In this document: piece by piece, positions 22,601 through 34,641 of the stretch
How positions within the stretch are numbered: position 1 is the stretch's first letter
Layout of the letters: the number at the start of each line of letters is the position of its first letter
Source: Leptodontidium sp. MPI-SDFR-AT-0119
Taxonomy: Eukaryota; Ascomycota; Leotiomycetes; Helotiales; Leptodontidiaceae
Reading direction: 5' to 3'
Assembly: GCA_020726505.1 (NCBI GenBank)
Contig: JAHLEZ010000018.1
Coordinates: forward strand, 992,001 to 1,056,000
Length of the DNA: 64,000 nucleotides
Program-made: the position numbers and the translations under genes
Notes under the pieces: model-generated
What the model was told of the DNA's origin: nothing
What the model saw: only the letters and a program-made list of their open reading frames with translations
The model's database searches: none

Positions 22601-23954
22601 CCTCGCTGAAGCGATTTAACCCTTTAATACCGTACAGTATCCAAATAACAAACTCTAGATAGAGGCAACCTAGTGACCATATATCATACCGGCGTGAAGT
22701 AGGCCGTTTAGGAAAGAGTGCTGTTTCTGGGGCTGCATAGGTTACAGTTTCCCCGGCGATGTTCCTCGTTCTGGAACGAAATCCGGTCGACTTGTCGTGG
22801 ATTCTGGAGAGACCCACGTCGGAAATGACAAGAATACACGAAGTCTGATCTTTTTCGACTGTCGACCGGGACGAATTGAAGCAGAGGACATTTTCTGGCT
22901 TGAGATCGCCGTGACGACAACTTTTCTCGTCTTCGTGATGCAAGGTGTAGATAGCATTTGCCAAACCTAGGAGCTGATCGAAGATCCACTTCATATAGCC
23001 TTTGTCGTGGATTCTGGGGGTCTTCTGTTGCCAGAACTGTCGAAGATTACCGTGCTCGGCCCATGGGAACACAAAATGGAGGGCTTCTGATATCCCGGTT
23101 TTCTTCTTATAGAAAGCAATGGCCTTGATTAAGTGTGGGGTTTTATAACGGCGGAGTTTGTTCAGTGTCTGGTACTCGGCCTGGATAAAAGATTCGGAAT
23201 CTTCCTTATTCAGCCCGGTAGGCAGCAGTTCCTTAACGGCAACATAGGGATGGTCTTTCTCATCGGTCGCAATTTCCTAGAACAGCATTTATATATTAGT
23301 AACGCATCGCGGGATAGACATTTCCTACTGCAACGTTTCTTAATAAAGGTTGTGCAGACTTACAATGCCATTATAATCCAAAGTGATATGAGCGCGGTGA
23401 ACGACACGTTTATAGACGACACTAAAGTCGGTTCGACTTATCTCCTTGATTGTTAGGAATGGCAGTTTGGACTTGAGGGCCAGGGGAGGATGGTCGAAAG
23501 CTGTCCAGCGCAACTCAGGAACAAAAAACTCCCATTGCCATCCGCAAACGTCGGTAGCAAAGCGAAATTCGAATTCGAGTTTTTTGGGCTTGTTTTTGTT
23601 GGTGGATTCAATGAAGTCCTTACTTTGCACGTCCTCACTTTGTACCAGGTTGACAGGAAACATCGAGTCGTCCATCCCTTGGCCATAGAAATGGTCGAGC
23701 ATTTTCTCGTTCTGGTGGTAAACGAGCATGGTGAACAGCTTCGGCGCATTGCGACGAACGAATGCTGTCAAGTCTGAGGTCGTGCTCTTCCACTTCCACT
23801 CTGGGTGCTGCTTCTTGGCCTCTTTTAAGACGGCCTCAATGTCCTCCTTCGCCAGCAGTTCTTCACTGTATGTCAACGGGAACCATTCGTCACCAAGATC
23901 ACGCAACTTTTTTCTGGCCTCATTCTCGATGCGTTTGCGGATGCCGTCTGTCAT
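19691..23954 (-). CDS. protein kinase-HET fusion protein, about 1235 aa
   Basis: Predicted incompatibility or cell-death type protein. Reading down the minus strand, the exons are 23954-23364, 23276-22038, four 3-nt exons (21985-21983, 21911-21909, 21846-21844, 21725-21723), 21661-21331, 21281-20462 and 20405-19691. All phases agree and give 1235 residues. Residues 1-197 are an N-terminal domain shared with the divergent neighbour. The kinase part shows VAVKEL (Lys near 212), HGDLKPEN, DVG in place of DFG, an APE motif and YDIWSLGCLYLE. The G-loop lacks its glycines, so activity is doubtful. A linker LDDTWEY and the LCERC...CALC motif precede the HET domain (YLALSHRWG, DYLWIDSLCIIQ, LTIAAS, RGWVLQERALS). 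Such kinase-HET fusions are known in fungi. Start choice and the micro-exons are the uncertain points; one 376-nt intron would also keep frame. Confidence 0.85.
21662..22037 (-). other. chain of five introns separated by four 3-nt exons
   Basis: On the minus strand, introns of 52, 71, 62, 118 and 61 nt follow one another with only TAC, AAT, TTT and AAA between them. The donors are GTAAGT, GTAAGT, GTAAGT, GTGAGT and GTACGT. Branch-like sites CTAAT, CTGAC, CTAAT, CTGAT and CTAAC lie shortly before each AG. Every unit is phase 0 and adds Tyr, Asn, Phe and Lys between the kinase and HET parts. The competing reading is one 376-nt intron using the first donor and the last acceptor. Confidence 0.6.
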
Positions 23955-25188
23955 CTTGGTCTTCGGGCCTCGAGAACGACTTTGCTTCGCAAAAACGGGA
24001 GCGGGCAGTACCGGTACCCCAAAACACTTATATGTGTCCCAGCGCAGAGCAATAATCTCGACTGCAATTGGCAGCGAACGACTCCTCTGAAAGTTATCTC
24101 TTGATCGTCTACCGGTACCACATACGGGAGGACACGTTCTGACAGCCTGACAGCGGGGTGACAATTGGTCGGCCGACGTGTCTGAGTCGGACGTTGTTTC
24201 CAATAAGATGGGCGGAGGGGTGCACGACGCACCCCGAAGTGCACAAGACGTGCGGGACTGGGACAGGAAGCCCATGGCAACACTCAACAGGCACATCACT
24301 CACTCACTGGTTTCGGCTGCTTTCTTTGTGGGGGCGACGTGCACCGTCAGCATTGCAGGAGGCTGTCTGGTGTGGTACCCAGGCATGTGGGGTACGCAAG
24401 GCTCTAATATCCTTCTTTGTCTTCCCAATCATTTTCCTTCTCAATCTTGTTTCTTCTCAATCCTCCCTTGAGACTGGTGAGCCAGAGCCTCCATGATATG
24501 ATGATGATATCCGTTATTGAGCTCGCGCTGCATCAGGTCACATGCAGCCACAATGCAATGCACGAGGGGCATGACCTGGTCACCGAGTAGACGCCTTTTC
24601 TTGCTCGAGATGCTGAAGGACCAGAATGCGGCTTGACAGACCTCTCCCCCCCTCGCACATACCATCTTCCGCTCGCACATGCTGTACCACTGTGCTACCA
24701 CACATGTAAGCCGAATTCAAGTCAAACGCCCTGCTGTGGAGCGATTGCGCCGAGTAGAAGTGGCGTGATCTGACCGAGCCCTCATCTATCACGAAGCCGA
24801 GTCTCTCTGTGAGAGCGGGACGGACCACCCGGGACGGTACGGTTGTCTATCTACATGGTGCAAGGTTGTGTCTTTTGAAGATGGTGTCGTGCTCCTCTAT
24901 CTGCTTGGCCGAAGAGCAGCTTGCTGCACATACAATCACACAAGTAAGTTTGTGGCTTCGCGTCAGTTCCTCGCAATCATCTCGTTCAAGCAGGCTTTAC
25001 TCTTGCACCCGATTCGCAATCTTGCAGAAGGAGTAGGTCGCCTGATATGGAAGCTCTGGTATTGGCCAGCTTATGGAATCGCCGCATTTTTCTGGACTTG
25101 TTCTGCGATCTGCTACAAGCCTGGCCACTCTGCCTTGCTTTGCTCACAAATTCTTACACCCAGCCATTCTCTAGTTTCGTTGTAGCTA
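23955..25188. other. shared upstream region of two divergent kinase genes
   Basis: About 1.2 kb between the starts of the kinase-HET gene (-) and its kinase neighbour (+). ORFs on both strands run through it but show no motif. It may act as a bidirectional promoter. Confidence 0.4.
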
Positions 25189-26813
25189 ATGGTAGAAATG
25201 GACCTGCCATCGCTGTTTGACCAGCTCGAGGATGGTTTCATCTCTTGCCCCATTGATGGCAAAAAGTTCATGCCACGGGACTATTTGGAGAGCATTATCA
25301 GCAAAGAAAATGTGAAAGGCGAGATGAAAATCAAGGACGGAGTCTTGGTCAAGGCGAAGTTGAGAAAACCATCAGACCTACCTGAGAGAGTGGCAAGTCG
25401 AGCAAAGCGGATTTTCGCTGCTCTTGTGGTCATGGACAAGGTTGCCGCAATAGAAGGCTTGCTTGACGAGGGGCTCACGGATGAGCATCTCCCACTTACT
25501 CATGATCCTGATCCAAAGCATGATGCTTTCCTGTCAATCGATGGCTCAACGGCATTTCATTTTGCAAATTGTGGTGGCCCGACGGTGAAGGAATTCATAC
25601 ACAACAAACAGTGGCTCTTTGTATCGCCAATCTTAGATACTACAGGCCAACTCATCCAAGTCGACCAGAACTGCGCTTTGCCATTTACAGAGTCCGACTT
25701 CGCAGGCAGTGGAGCGGCTGGCGTTGTCCATTGGGCGAAACTACATCAAGCGCATCAGCGAGGATTTGAAGTAAGTGATCTAATCTATAACTCCAACTTG
25801 CGAGACACTGAACAATTCAGGCGGAGACGGACGGCCTTCAAGTTGCTGTGAAGGAGTTTCATAAAAAGGCTGAATTCGACAAGGAGAATGAGACTCTGCA
25901 GCAGATAAAAGCCCTCCAGCATCGTCATATCATCCGACATCTTGTCAGTATTTACAAGAGAGTTGAAGATAAAGGTAAAGGTGAAGGCAAAGGATACATT
26001 ATTTTCCCATGGGCCGCTGGTGGAAACCTTCAGGACTTCTGGGAGCACTCAGTCCAAGAACCGTCTCAGGAGCGCGTTTTGTGGTCTATACAACAAATGT
26101 TAGGTCTCACCACAGCTCTTTACATGCTCCACGAACATTTCAAATGTCGCCACGGAGACCTGAAACCTGGTAATATTCTGTGCGTCAAGGAGAGTGAAGA
26201 AACAGTCTTGAAACTCGCCGACTTTGGAATATCGAAAATTCATCATGCTCAGACCACCTACAGAAAGACAGCGACAACTACCCCCTACCTCACGCCTTCT
26301 TACCAAGGCCCCGAGGTAGAATTTGAGAAGACCAGCGCAATGGACCAGCATCCGAGGTCTCGCAAGTATGATATCTGGTCACTGGGCTGTGTGTTTCTGG
26401 AACTCGCAATATGGGTCTTATATGGTCCTCAGGGCATTAAGGACTTTTTTGGTGCGAGAGGAAACGGTACATCATCAAGTAGTTCCTCTTCGCCACTCTA
26501 CTCAGTCACCGACAAAGCTGCCAAATCCGCCATAGTCCACGAATTGGCGAGCTGGACAATAGGAAAACTCGAGAATAATCCACTATGTGAGGGAGACACC
26601 GCATTGGCAGCTCTTCTTAACCTCATCAAGGATGAAATGCTGAAGCCTAAGGTAGAGGAGCGCCCATCGGCTGCTGATGTTTGCAGACAGCTTGAGAACA
26701 TACTCCAGGAAGCGGAGAAGCGTCCCTCGTACCTGCTCAATTCTCCCGCTAGCCTTGTCCTCCCCAAACTTGATTTCGAAGAGTTTCACTCGGATTTCAA
26801 TTCAGGAAAGTAG
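25189..26813 (+). CDS. kinase-like protein, paralogue of the kinase-HET kinase
   Basis: Exons 25189-25770 and 25821-26813 (intron 50 nt, phase 0) give 524 aa. An in-frame TAG six bases upstream limits the start to 25189 or the Met three codons later. The N-terminal about 150 residues match the neighbour's N-terminus in layout (F-C-P-DG...P-D-L, then W-L-F-V-P, then LPF). The kinase has a good G-loop GSGAAGVV, VAVKEF, RHGDLKPGN, DFGISKIH, a PE segment and YDIWSLGCVFLE, so it looks catalytically competent apart from HGD in place of HRD. No HET domain follows; the protein ends about 50 residues after the kinase domain. The divergent arrangement with the kinase-HET gene suggests a linked pair, possibly a sensor and executor or a partial duplication. 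Confidence 0.85.
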
Positions 26814-28683
26814 GTTTCAAAGGATTTCCTCGTGGATATCAAAAAGACTGCGATCACTTTTGCGTGGATTTATTTAGCCATCCTTAAGAGAGGCGGGATG
26901 TAATTTTGGGCATCCTTGGCTTCTGGTGAGCGACCAAAAACAAGGCACGAGCAGCAACGCTGCCTTATCCAAGCCGCCATCAACTCTCAATACACACCAA
27001 TCCTACCAGCGTTCCGGCACTTGATTTCGGCTGGCATTGTCTTGCTGCTGCTAACCAATTCCCCTATTTGCATTTGAACAACTGTGTACGAAGCTCTGAA
27101 GCAATGCCCGACCAGCCATTTATGGAATGTATGTAGGATCGCATTGATTCTGGGTTTAAGGAGTATCGTTAGTTGGGAACTTGAACTCGTTATCGTTGCT
27201 ATATGGTTCCGTGGTCGACTCGGGGGCTTGAGACGCTAGTGGAGTGTAAAGGGGCTGCGTTGGGTTTGATAATGCGACGAAAGATACTGGAGGCTGAGCG
27301 GCATTTGGGTCTTGGCATATTTTCTGAGGGTTAGAGGAGATCAACGGGTGGGATGTATGTTGGTTAAGCTGGGGAGGGTTGGAGGTCTGCGATTAATATG
27401 AAGAGCTGTTGGATGGTTGCGAGTTCGACTGTAACGCTATTTCTAAAATACATCTGCTAATAATCTTAAACCTTTCCATAGTATTAACCATTGTTGCAAT
27501 ACCCTCATTGATTGTGTTAGATCAAATTGTCAAAGAGCGAGTCTTTTAAAAATGGAGATAGGAGCAATACTTCTTAGTTTGCTCTGCCCTACACTTAAAT
27601 TAGCTATTCTCCATAGTAAATTAAGATGCTTATATAATTTGCAAATTAGGCTACATATATCTCATCTTAACGCTTTTTCACATCGTCTAAGGCTTGAAAC
27701 AATATCGAAAAGTCGGTAGGATTTCGTAAAAAGGGTTGTTGGTGAGGCTAAGACCGAGACTGAGATTCAACCCCCCCCCTCCCCCTGTGGTATCGGGCGC
27801 TGAACTTGGTTTGTGAGATGCTGAGATCCGGCCAACGGCTGAGGATTGCCCTCCGAGCGCTGGTTCCTAGACTCACCCTACTGCCTGTACATGCGTACAA
27901 AAGTCGTGAAGTCGGAGCTTTCACTCGCATTTAACATATTGTCTGAATAGAAGGCGTATCCGAAAGACGTGCGAGGAAGATGTGGCTATCGCACGGCGCT
28001 GCTTCTTACCTTAGACGATTTGCTTTTCCAACACCTTAAATCGCAGCCAATCTTCTCACCTCAATCAAGAGTTGTTGTATGCTAGGGGAGCACAGGCAGA
28101 TCATTTTCAACTTTAGGTAGAAAAGGTTCCAAGTACTAGCGCCGAAAGTGCTAAATGGGACGTAAACGCTAAAAGCAGGCGATCGCGCCCACCCCGGCAC
28201 ACCTGAGGCAGAGACAATCACAGACAAGTAACAGCCATGACAAGAATATAAAATCGCACGAAAGAACCTATATAAACCTATATCTTAAAATAATGAGAGC
28301 ATCTGTAACGCGAGAATGATGAAAGAATAATACGAGATACTACCTTTGGTGGCAATACACGTATCGAGACAAAGTTAATACGAAGCCGAACATCCTGTAT
28401 ATCACAACCATTAAGGATAACAAGTGAAAAAGGAAGAGAAACGTACAAGGAGATCACAGCGCGGAAACCCTTTGGAGGAGAGCATTGAAACAGTTTAATA
28501 AAACGCTTAAAAACGCCAGGACGGCGTCAAATCAAGGATTTGGGCAAGGATCATCGAGATTACAAAAACATTACTAATTTTTGTAACAAAGTGTTGCCGA
28601 AGCCCGTGCCCTCTCTTGTTGAAGAACTTCCTCTCTAAGCTTTCTACTCATTTCGAATGCATCTTAAATGCATTTCGAAAGAA
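26814..28683. other. 1.9 kb intergenic, nothing recognised
   Basis: Short ORFs only, and a C-rich run near 27,770-27,786. No gene, repeat family or RNA seen. Confidence 0.4.
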
Positions 28684-30116
28684 TTAGAAAGGAGGGACCA
28701 TGTTCATAGCAACCAACTCTTCAATCACCTGACGGTGAGACTCAATACTATCTACAAATCCGTACCAACCAAACTTTCTTCCCTTCGCCAGATTCATACT
28801 GAAAGAGTTTGGTGGTAGCACTGCGAAGTCCAGATACTCGAAGGTCTTTTCTAGCTGATCGGGCGCAAACGGATTGCCTTTCAAGTTGTGCTTCTCTGCA
28901 AGTTCTTTCCAGGATTGCTGGTTTTCCGGTTGCTGGGCCCATTGCAAAAACGTGAACTTGAATCGAATTGTGGGTGGTTTACCGAAGCTGTGTCCCGTTA
29001 GTAAAATCACCGTAAAAAGGAACATAATCGGTACCCTCGAGGCGGTTTATGCTGCAATGTAAGTTCATGTAAGCTGGTGGGGTCATCCTCAGGATACGTG
29101 AACTCCAACCCATGCCACTTTGCCAGCTGGGTCCACAATCTCCCATATGTGAAGGGACTTCCGTCAGATGCGTTAAACGCTTCATTTCCGGCCTGCTCAT
29201 TCAATACCACATATTCTGACAGATAACTGTTGAGCATCGCACTTGAATGCGTCAACTCTTTCTCCCAACCCCAAGCGTCACCAGGCCATACAAGCTTCTC
29301 TCCTTTGTGTTTCTGCACTGCTGCGTACGCTGCTAGCGCATAAACCGAGTTCATCGCAGAGCCTTCGACCGCACCAAGTATCACAGCAGGCCGAACAATA
29401 TTCCATTGTACGCCAGTCTGACGGCAGTATTGGGACAACATGTCTTCTTGCACGTAGTAGAAGTTTGGCTCTATTAAGACTCGTGGATCGGATTCAACTA
29501 CCGGGGAGTGCACTGGTCCAAGGTGTGCGCCGTAGTGTTTTGCACCAGTCTGGAGGAGGAATCGCTTGGGCCGGATAGAGGCGAGTTCGAGTGCATCGAG
29601 GCAGTTCTGGAGGAGTGTTCCTTGGAACTGTTAGCAACTGCTCTTTTTCCAGAGATAGAGGAGTACAATACCGTTAACTCTAGCCAGTTCCTCAGCATTG
29701 GACCACAAATGATCGTCGGCAGGGGGTGGCTGAATATATGCAAAGAAGAATACGACGTCGCTGCAGGTGTAAGCTTATATAATGTATGATGAAGGCCGGA
29801 CCACGTACGCCTGTAGCTCGTGATCCCTAAGAATCTTTGCAATCTCCTCAGGTTTCTGGAGTAAGTCTACTTGAATGTGCTCCACATTCTTACCAATGCC
29901 TTGAGAAGATGTGGGCGGACGGCGCGACAAAGCTGCAACATGTTCCCATCTTTCCGGAGCCTGGGACAACGCACGCAACATATAGCTGCCGGATATACCA
30001 TTTGCCCCAAAGACAATGGCTTTCCGGCCGCTAATGAGCGAAGAGAATTTGGGTAGACCACAGTATATTCCTCTGTTCTCAACAGTGGTGGAGATTGTTG
30101 GAGGACTGGATGTCAT
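28684..30116 (-). CDS. PRISE-type short-chain dehydrogenase, 428 aa
   Basis: Family of progesterone 5-beta-reductase/iridoid synthase-like enzymes, which reduce activated C=C bonds of enones with NADPH. Exons 30116-29809, 29760-29672, 29620-29035 and 28987-28684 join in frame. The Rossmann motif is GANGISG (residues 37-43), the PRISE variant of the usual GxxGxxG. The NFYYVQEDML stretch carries the family's catalytic Tyr without the usual YxxxK. WNIVRPAVILG and the C-terminal LQWAQQPE, FGWYGFVDS are also typical. The acceptor of intron 2 uses AAG rather than CAG/TAG. The substrate is unknown. The gene diverges from the metallo-beta-lactamase gene to its right. The Met at 30116 was preferred to ORF starts further up because the Rossmann fold follows at normal distance. 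Confidence 0.88.
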
Positions 30117-30654
30117 ATTGGAAATCTGGCGAGAGATATTTCGATCTGATGGTGAATTGCTTCTAGGACAAGAGATGGTCAAGTTGAGAATCAGTTTATA
30201 TCTGTGAAAATGCTCTATTGTTATGTCTTTACAACCCAGGCTTTCCGTGGTGAAGTCAGGGGTCGTTTGCCGAGAACGTTATTTTTCGGCCCTCGGATGT
30301 ACTCTTTTAATATTCTGTTACTCCTTCAATAATCTAAGCAAGTGCATTCCCCACTCTACTGAACATACGTCGAGTAAGAGTAGCCAATGTGTCACAGTAG
30401 TAGGTTAGAAGTTTCGATAACCTATTGAAGCACCAGACCCTCATGATTACAATTCAGCCTTTGTTCCGAGCCGATAACTGCCAGGTTTTCTGATTACTAT
30501 CTAGATTTGTAAGTAGTTCAAGACGCGAGTCAAGAACAAACACTATCCTGACTTCAATGATCATGTGACTCCCAGCCGAGCATATAGAGTAGCCGCAGTA
30601 ACCGCTCGATCATGATTTCTTCATACAGTTTGGCAGATTAAATCGACGCGCGCG
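30117..30654. other. intergenic between divergent PRISE and MBL genes
   Basis: 540 bp, probably a shared promoter region. No motif stands out. Confidence 0.4.
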
Positions 30655-31497
30655 ATGGCTCCTCTCGGATACAAAGTCTTCTTCAGCAAACGGCCAGGCG
30701 TAGGCCGTTCCATACCAGCCGGCAACGACCATCTCAAGTGGGTGCCCACCACCTCAACATTGATCTACGGCGAAAGAGATGCAGTACTGGTCGACACGCA
30801 GTTGACCAAGGCAGCTGTCAGGGAATTGGTCGATTGGGTGGTCGACAGCGGCAAGAACTTGACCACGATCTACGTCACTCATGCTCATGGCGATCACTTT
30901 TATGGAAATGCCGCGCTCATTGAGCAATTCCCTGAGGCGAGAATTCTAGCTACGCCGGAAGTTGTGGCCAAGATGGCTGAAGCAATACTACCAGACGGAA
31001 TGGATGCTTTTTGGAGGAGACTTTTCCCAGGGGAAATACCGGAGAAACTAGTGACGGCTGTTGCTCTCAACGAGGATCACTTTACCCTGGAAGGGGAGAG
31101 GCTTGAGGTGGTCAGAATCGGGCGCACCGATACGGATGAGAGCACGGCCCTCTGGGTGCCTTCTATCGAGTTGGTAGTCGCGGGAGATGCGGTCTATGAC
31201 AACACGCATCCATATCTAGGGGAGTCATTCAGTAAACAATCAAGGCTCGAATGGATTACAGCGCTCGACAAGATTGCGGCTCTTCATCCAAAGATTGTGG
31301 TTGGTGGCCATAGTGACCCAAGCAAAGTCTTCAGTCCAAATGCTATTCACGAGACCAAGGCATATTTGGAAGACTTGGAGCGCCTCAATCAGGAAACGTC
31401 AAGCGCTGAGGAGTTATATTCTCGCATGTTGGAATTGTACCCCACTCGACTGAACGTGGGGTCGGTATGGGGGGCGGCAAGTCTCGTGAAGAAATAA
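30655..31497 (+). CDS. metallo-beta-lactamase fold hydrolase, 280 aa
   Basis: Single exon. The metal motif HAHGDH is at residues 76-81. Later ligands are visible in VVAGDAVYDNTHPY (Asp) and VVGGHSD (His). The length matches the small MBL hydrolases of fungi. The substrate cannot be told from sequence; relatives cleave lactones, thioesters or cyclic esters. It has no signal peptide, so it is probably cytosolic. Position next to reductases, hydrolases and an acyl-CoA dehydrogenase suggests a step in breakdown of a cyclic or ester compound (inference). Confidence 0.92.
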   Translation: MAPLGYKVFFSKRPGVGRSIPAGNDHLKWVPTTSTLIYGERDAVLVDTQLTKAAVRELVDWVVDSGKNLTTIYVTHAHGDHFYGNAALIEQFPEARILATPEVVAKMAEAILPDGMDAFWRRLFPGEIPEKLVTAVALNEDHFTLEGERLEVVRIGRTDTDESTALWVPSIELVVAGDAVYDNTHPYLGESFSKQSRLEWITALDKIAALHPKIVVGGHSDPSKVFSPNAIHETKAYLEDLERLNQETSSAEELYSRMLELYPTRLNVGSVWGAASLVKK

Positions 31498-32992
31498 GTA
31501 CGGATATTGTGCCTCTGGTTACTACATAGATCATGGTTGATCGGGGAACACATTGCTGTATCTTATTCGCGAAACTTGGACGTCTAGCCTAGTGATAATA
31601 TTTTGGGGTGGTTACTATACAATCTATGGCTGGTTGCGTCATAAATACATACCTCAATGCTAGATGGATTCCTTCTTGACTCAAATTACTAGTTACTATT
31701 CGTGCTCAAGCAAATCATGTTGATCTTTTGTTGATCCATTTAGCTGCGCTGAGCCCGATGAATTTCATTATATTGCACTAATATGTTCTAGTGCGTGTAC
31801 ATCATTTTGTGAAATCCTAACGCAACAATACTGATCAAATAATAATCAAGACTAAAGTACTCTGCTTAATAGCAACAAGAATAGATTGTTAGATTGTGTC
31901 AACATGCCGAGAATAAGCAAGGCAATTGGCTAGCTAAATTTCCACACCAACGATATCGTTGATGAAAAAAGAAAAAAAAAACTCCAAGATAGTGAAGCCC
32001 CAGTCATATCCAGGTGTTTCATTCTTGATTATTAGAGTGCTTGCCTCAGGAAATAGCTCCGCAATAACACCTTTGTGGCCATCCTCTGGGCAATAAGGAG
32101 TTAACAAATAAGGAGCCACTGTAAGGTAAGATGAAGCCGATTCTACGTCGGGAAGGCGAATCGATGTGACTGTAGAACCGATGTGCTGCCGTAGGATTCA
32201 CGAGACAGTAGTTTCACAATAGCACATGATTCAAGATAAGTTCTAGGGAGGAGGGAAATTCTCACCGAAAATTACATTTACTAATCCTCAATGAAGAGCT
32301 GAAGCCGCGCATCAACAGTCCCACTATGATGTCACGAAGCTAAAGGGAAAATTTTCTTCACTTGCTCGGTAATCCCGCCGATATCCCAAAGACATTTATA
32401 ATCACTAATCCTTAATGAGGGGTAGTATTCTTCCTTTCGTCAGCGCTTAATCTGGTTAATGAAATCGAACTCACTTCCTTTTCGATACGCATAGTACGTC
32501 CGACCGTTCTCTTGCACAAACCACACAAGGCTACGGACGTAAGGAAAACAATTACTTCACAATATAATCACTAATCGTCAATGAGGGGTAGCCGAACCAC
32601 ACAAGGCTACGGGCGGAAGGAAAGCAATTACTTCACTTGCTCAGCAGTCTCGCTGACATCCCAAACAATATAATCACTAGTCCTCAATGAGGGGCGGCTA
32701 ATCCCCACCTCAACAGACCCACTTGCGGAGTTCCGCAACCTTAATGCATGGGCCACATCACAGGAGCGAGGTATGCTAAAATGTTAAAATAAGTAATCAA
32801 TAAACTACCAGTGACGTGGCTTATGATTACGTATTACAGGTCCAGTCGGCAGATATTGCTAGGGCCATCCGAGTTGACCCGGAATAAAGTACATGTATCC
32901 TCGAGTAATTTGTCTCGATAAATACAATATCGGAAGCTACCTCGACCAAACACGACCAAACTTATTACTCACTGACGAGAAGATCAAGAAAG
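31498..32992. other. intergenic with local repeats
   Basis: 1.5 kb without a gene. The right half contains the imperfect repeats listed separately (32,281-32,724), just upstream of the alpha/beta hydrolase. Confidence 0.5.
32281..32724 (+). repeat. cluster of imperfect direct repeats
   Basis: The core TATAATCACTAATC-CTCAATGAGGGG recurs near 32,397, 32,571 and 32,670, with a shorter version near 32,281. Two copies are preceded by a CACACAAGGCTACGG word (about 32,523 and 32,600) and two by a TTCACTTGCTCRG...ATCCCAAA segment (32,356 and 32,633). Units therefore share parts in different combinations. Confidence 0.7.
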
Positions 32993-34081
32993 ATGCCCCG
33001 GTTCCAGAGTTCTTTCGACGGCGCAGAGCTTTTCTTTCGAGACTATATTCCCTCTTCAGTCACTGCACCATATAATGCAAACAGTCAACATGGCGATAAG
33101 CAACAGCCAGCGATAGTTTTCTTGCATCAATGGCCGCTGTCCTCAGCAATGTGGCAGCCTTTGATGGTGCAACTCACTGAGACCTACCGACTCCGCTGTA
33201 TTGCTCCAGATCGACGGGGCTTCGGGCGGAGCGACTGGAATGGTCTCCAACCAGACCGAAGTGAGATCGACTACGAAGTATTCGCCAGGGATGTTGTCGA
33301 TCTTCTCGAAAAAATCAAAGTGGGAAAGTTCATCTTCGTTGCAGCCAGCATGGCTGGTGGGGAATCGATTCTGGCATACCTGTCCAGTGATTATGTCCGT
33401 CAACATTGCCAAGTACGTGCTGCATATTGTCGTCCCTCCTCCCTGTTGATTTTTCCTCCCCTTGAAAAAGATTTAATTGATTCTGACGTCTATTTTAAAT
33501 CAAAAGGGATTTATATTCACAAATACATCTCTTCCATATCCTGTCGCTACGCCCGAGTTCCCTCAGGCAACACCTATCGAACTGTGGAGCCAGGTCATAG
33601 GTGCAATCCGTCAGGATCGTGTTGGCTTCTTTGCCGACTCATTCAAAGGGCCATTGGGTATCGGCAATAACGAAGTCCCTGTCAATACGCTTCAGCATTT
33701 TGAGCGGATGGCTGAGGCCGCGGACGCTCTTGCGGTTGAGCGCGCTATGCAAATCTTCACCCACTACGACTTCAGTGAAAAATTAGCAGCTCTGGGGCAA
33801 TCTGACGTCCCTATTTTAATCCTGCACGGTGACTCGGATGCTGGGACCCCCGTGGCAGTGAGCGCAGCTCGCGTGAAACAGATTATCCCTAGAGCGAAAG
33901 TGAAGGTGTATGAGAATGCAAGTCATAGTACGAAAGCCCTCCCGCCCCCCTTCCTTTCATCAATGAGAGAAATAACTAACAGACACCGTTCTCAGTTCTT
34001 ATAATCACTCATTCCCAAAGGATGCTCAGTGATGTTGTCGAGTTTGTGGGTTCAATGTCGGCCTCTGTATCACAGAGCTAA
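32993..34081 (+). CDS. alpha/beta hydrolase, 308 aa
   Basis: Exons 32993-33412, 33507-33927 and 33996-34081 join in frame (introns 94 and 68 nt). The oxyanion-hole region is FLHQWPLSS (about residues 43-51). The nucleophile elbow is VAASMAGGES with Ser119 (A-x-S-x-A rather than G-x-S-x-G). The acid is in LHGDSDAGTP and the catalytic His follows ENASH across the last intron. The fold resembles haloperoxidase/esterase-type hydrolases. The third exon was chosen because it restores the usual C-terminal helix (RMLSDVVEFV). Reaction type beyond ester or C-C bond hydrolysis is not predictable. Confidence 0.88.
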
Positions 34082-34641
34082 GAGAAGAAGAATGCGTGTC
34101 CCAAAAACCAAATCTCAGTAGATTGCAAGAGCAAAGTGTGTAGATCTCAATAATAAACAATATTATCTGCTGTTCAATTTGAATCATCACTTAGACAAAT
34201 GTATATGTTTTAGAGTTAGGCAACTAAGTCGACGGAACCTGGGATCGTCAAAGCTTCAAACTAATTTCTGGACAGCCCGAAGGAGCTGTGGTGAAAGAAG
34301 TTGTCAAAGGAGGCATCTTCAACCCATTAGCGTCCTCAATTGTTCTTGTTGCTTTTGACAAAAATCAACATCTCTGATAGATATTTCATTAGCCTGACCA
34401 AGACGTACTTCTAATAATTCTTCAACCTAGGCATTGGATCACTGTTACTTAGACCGGGTCCTGGATAGTAAAAAGATTGCCATTTGTGTATATAATCAGG
34501 AGCTTTACTCCTCGCATTCTGAGATCTTCCTTCCTACAAAATTCTTCAGCGATAACTGAATGGAATGAATTCGAGTACTTGAAAGGATCTGGACACTTTT
34601 CAAAAGTACAAAATATGAAGTTGATAGCCCACAAGCGAAAC
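34082..34641. other. intergenic between convergent genes
   Basis: About 560 bp between hydrolase (+) and acyl-CoA dehydrogenase (-), no gene seen. Confidence 0.4.
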
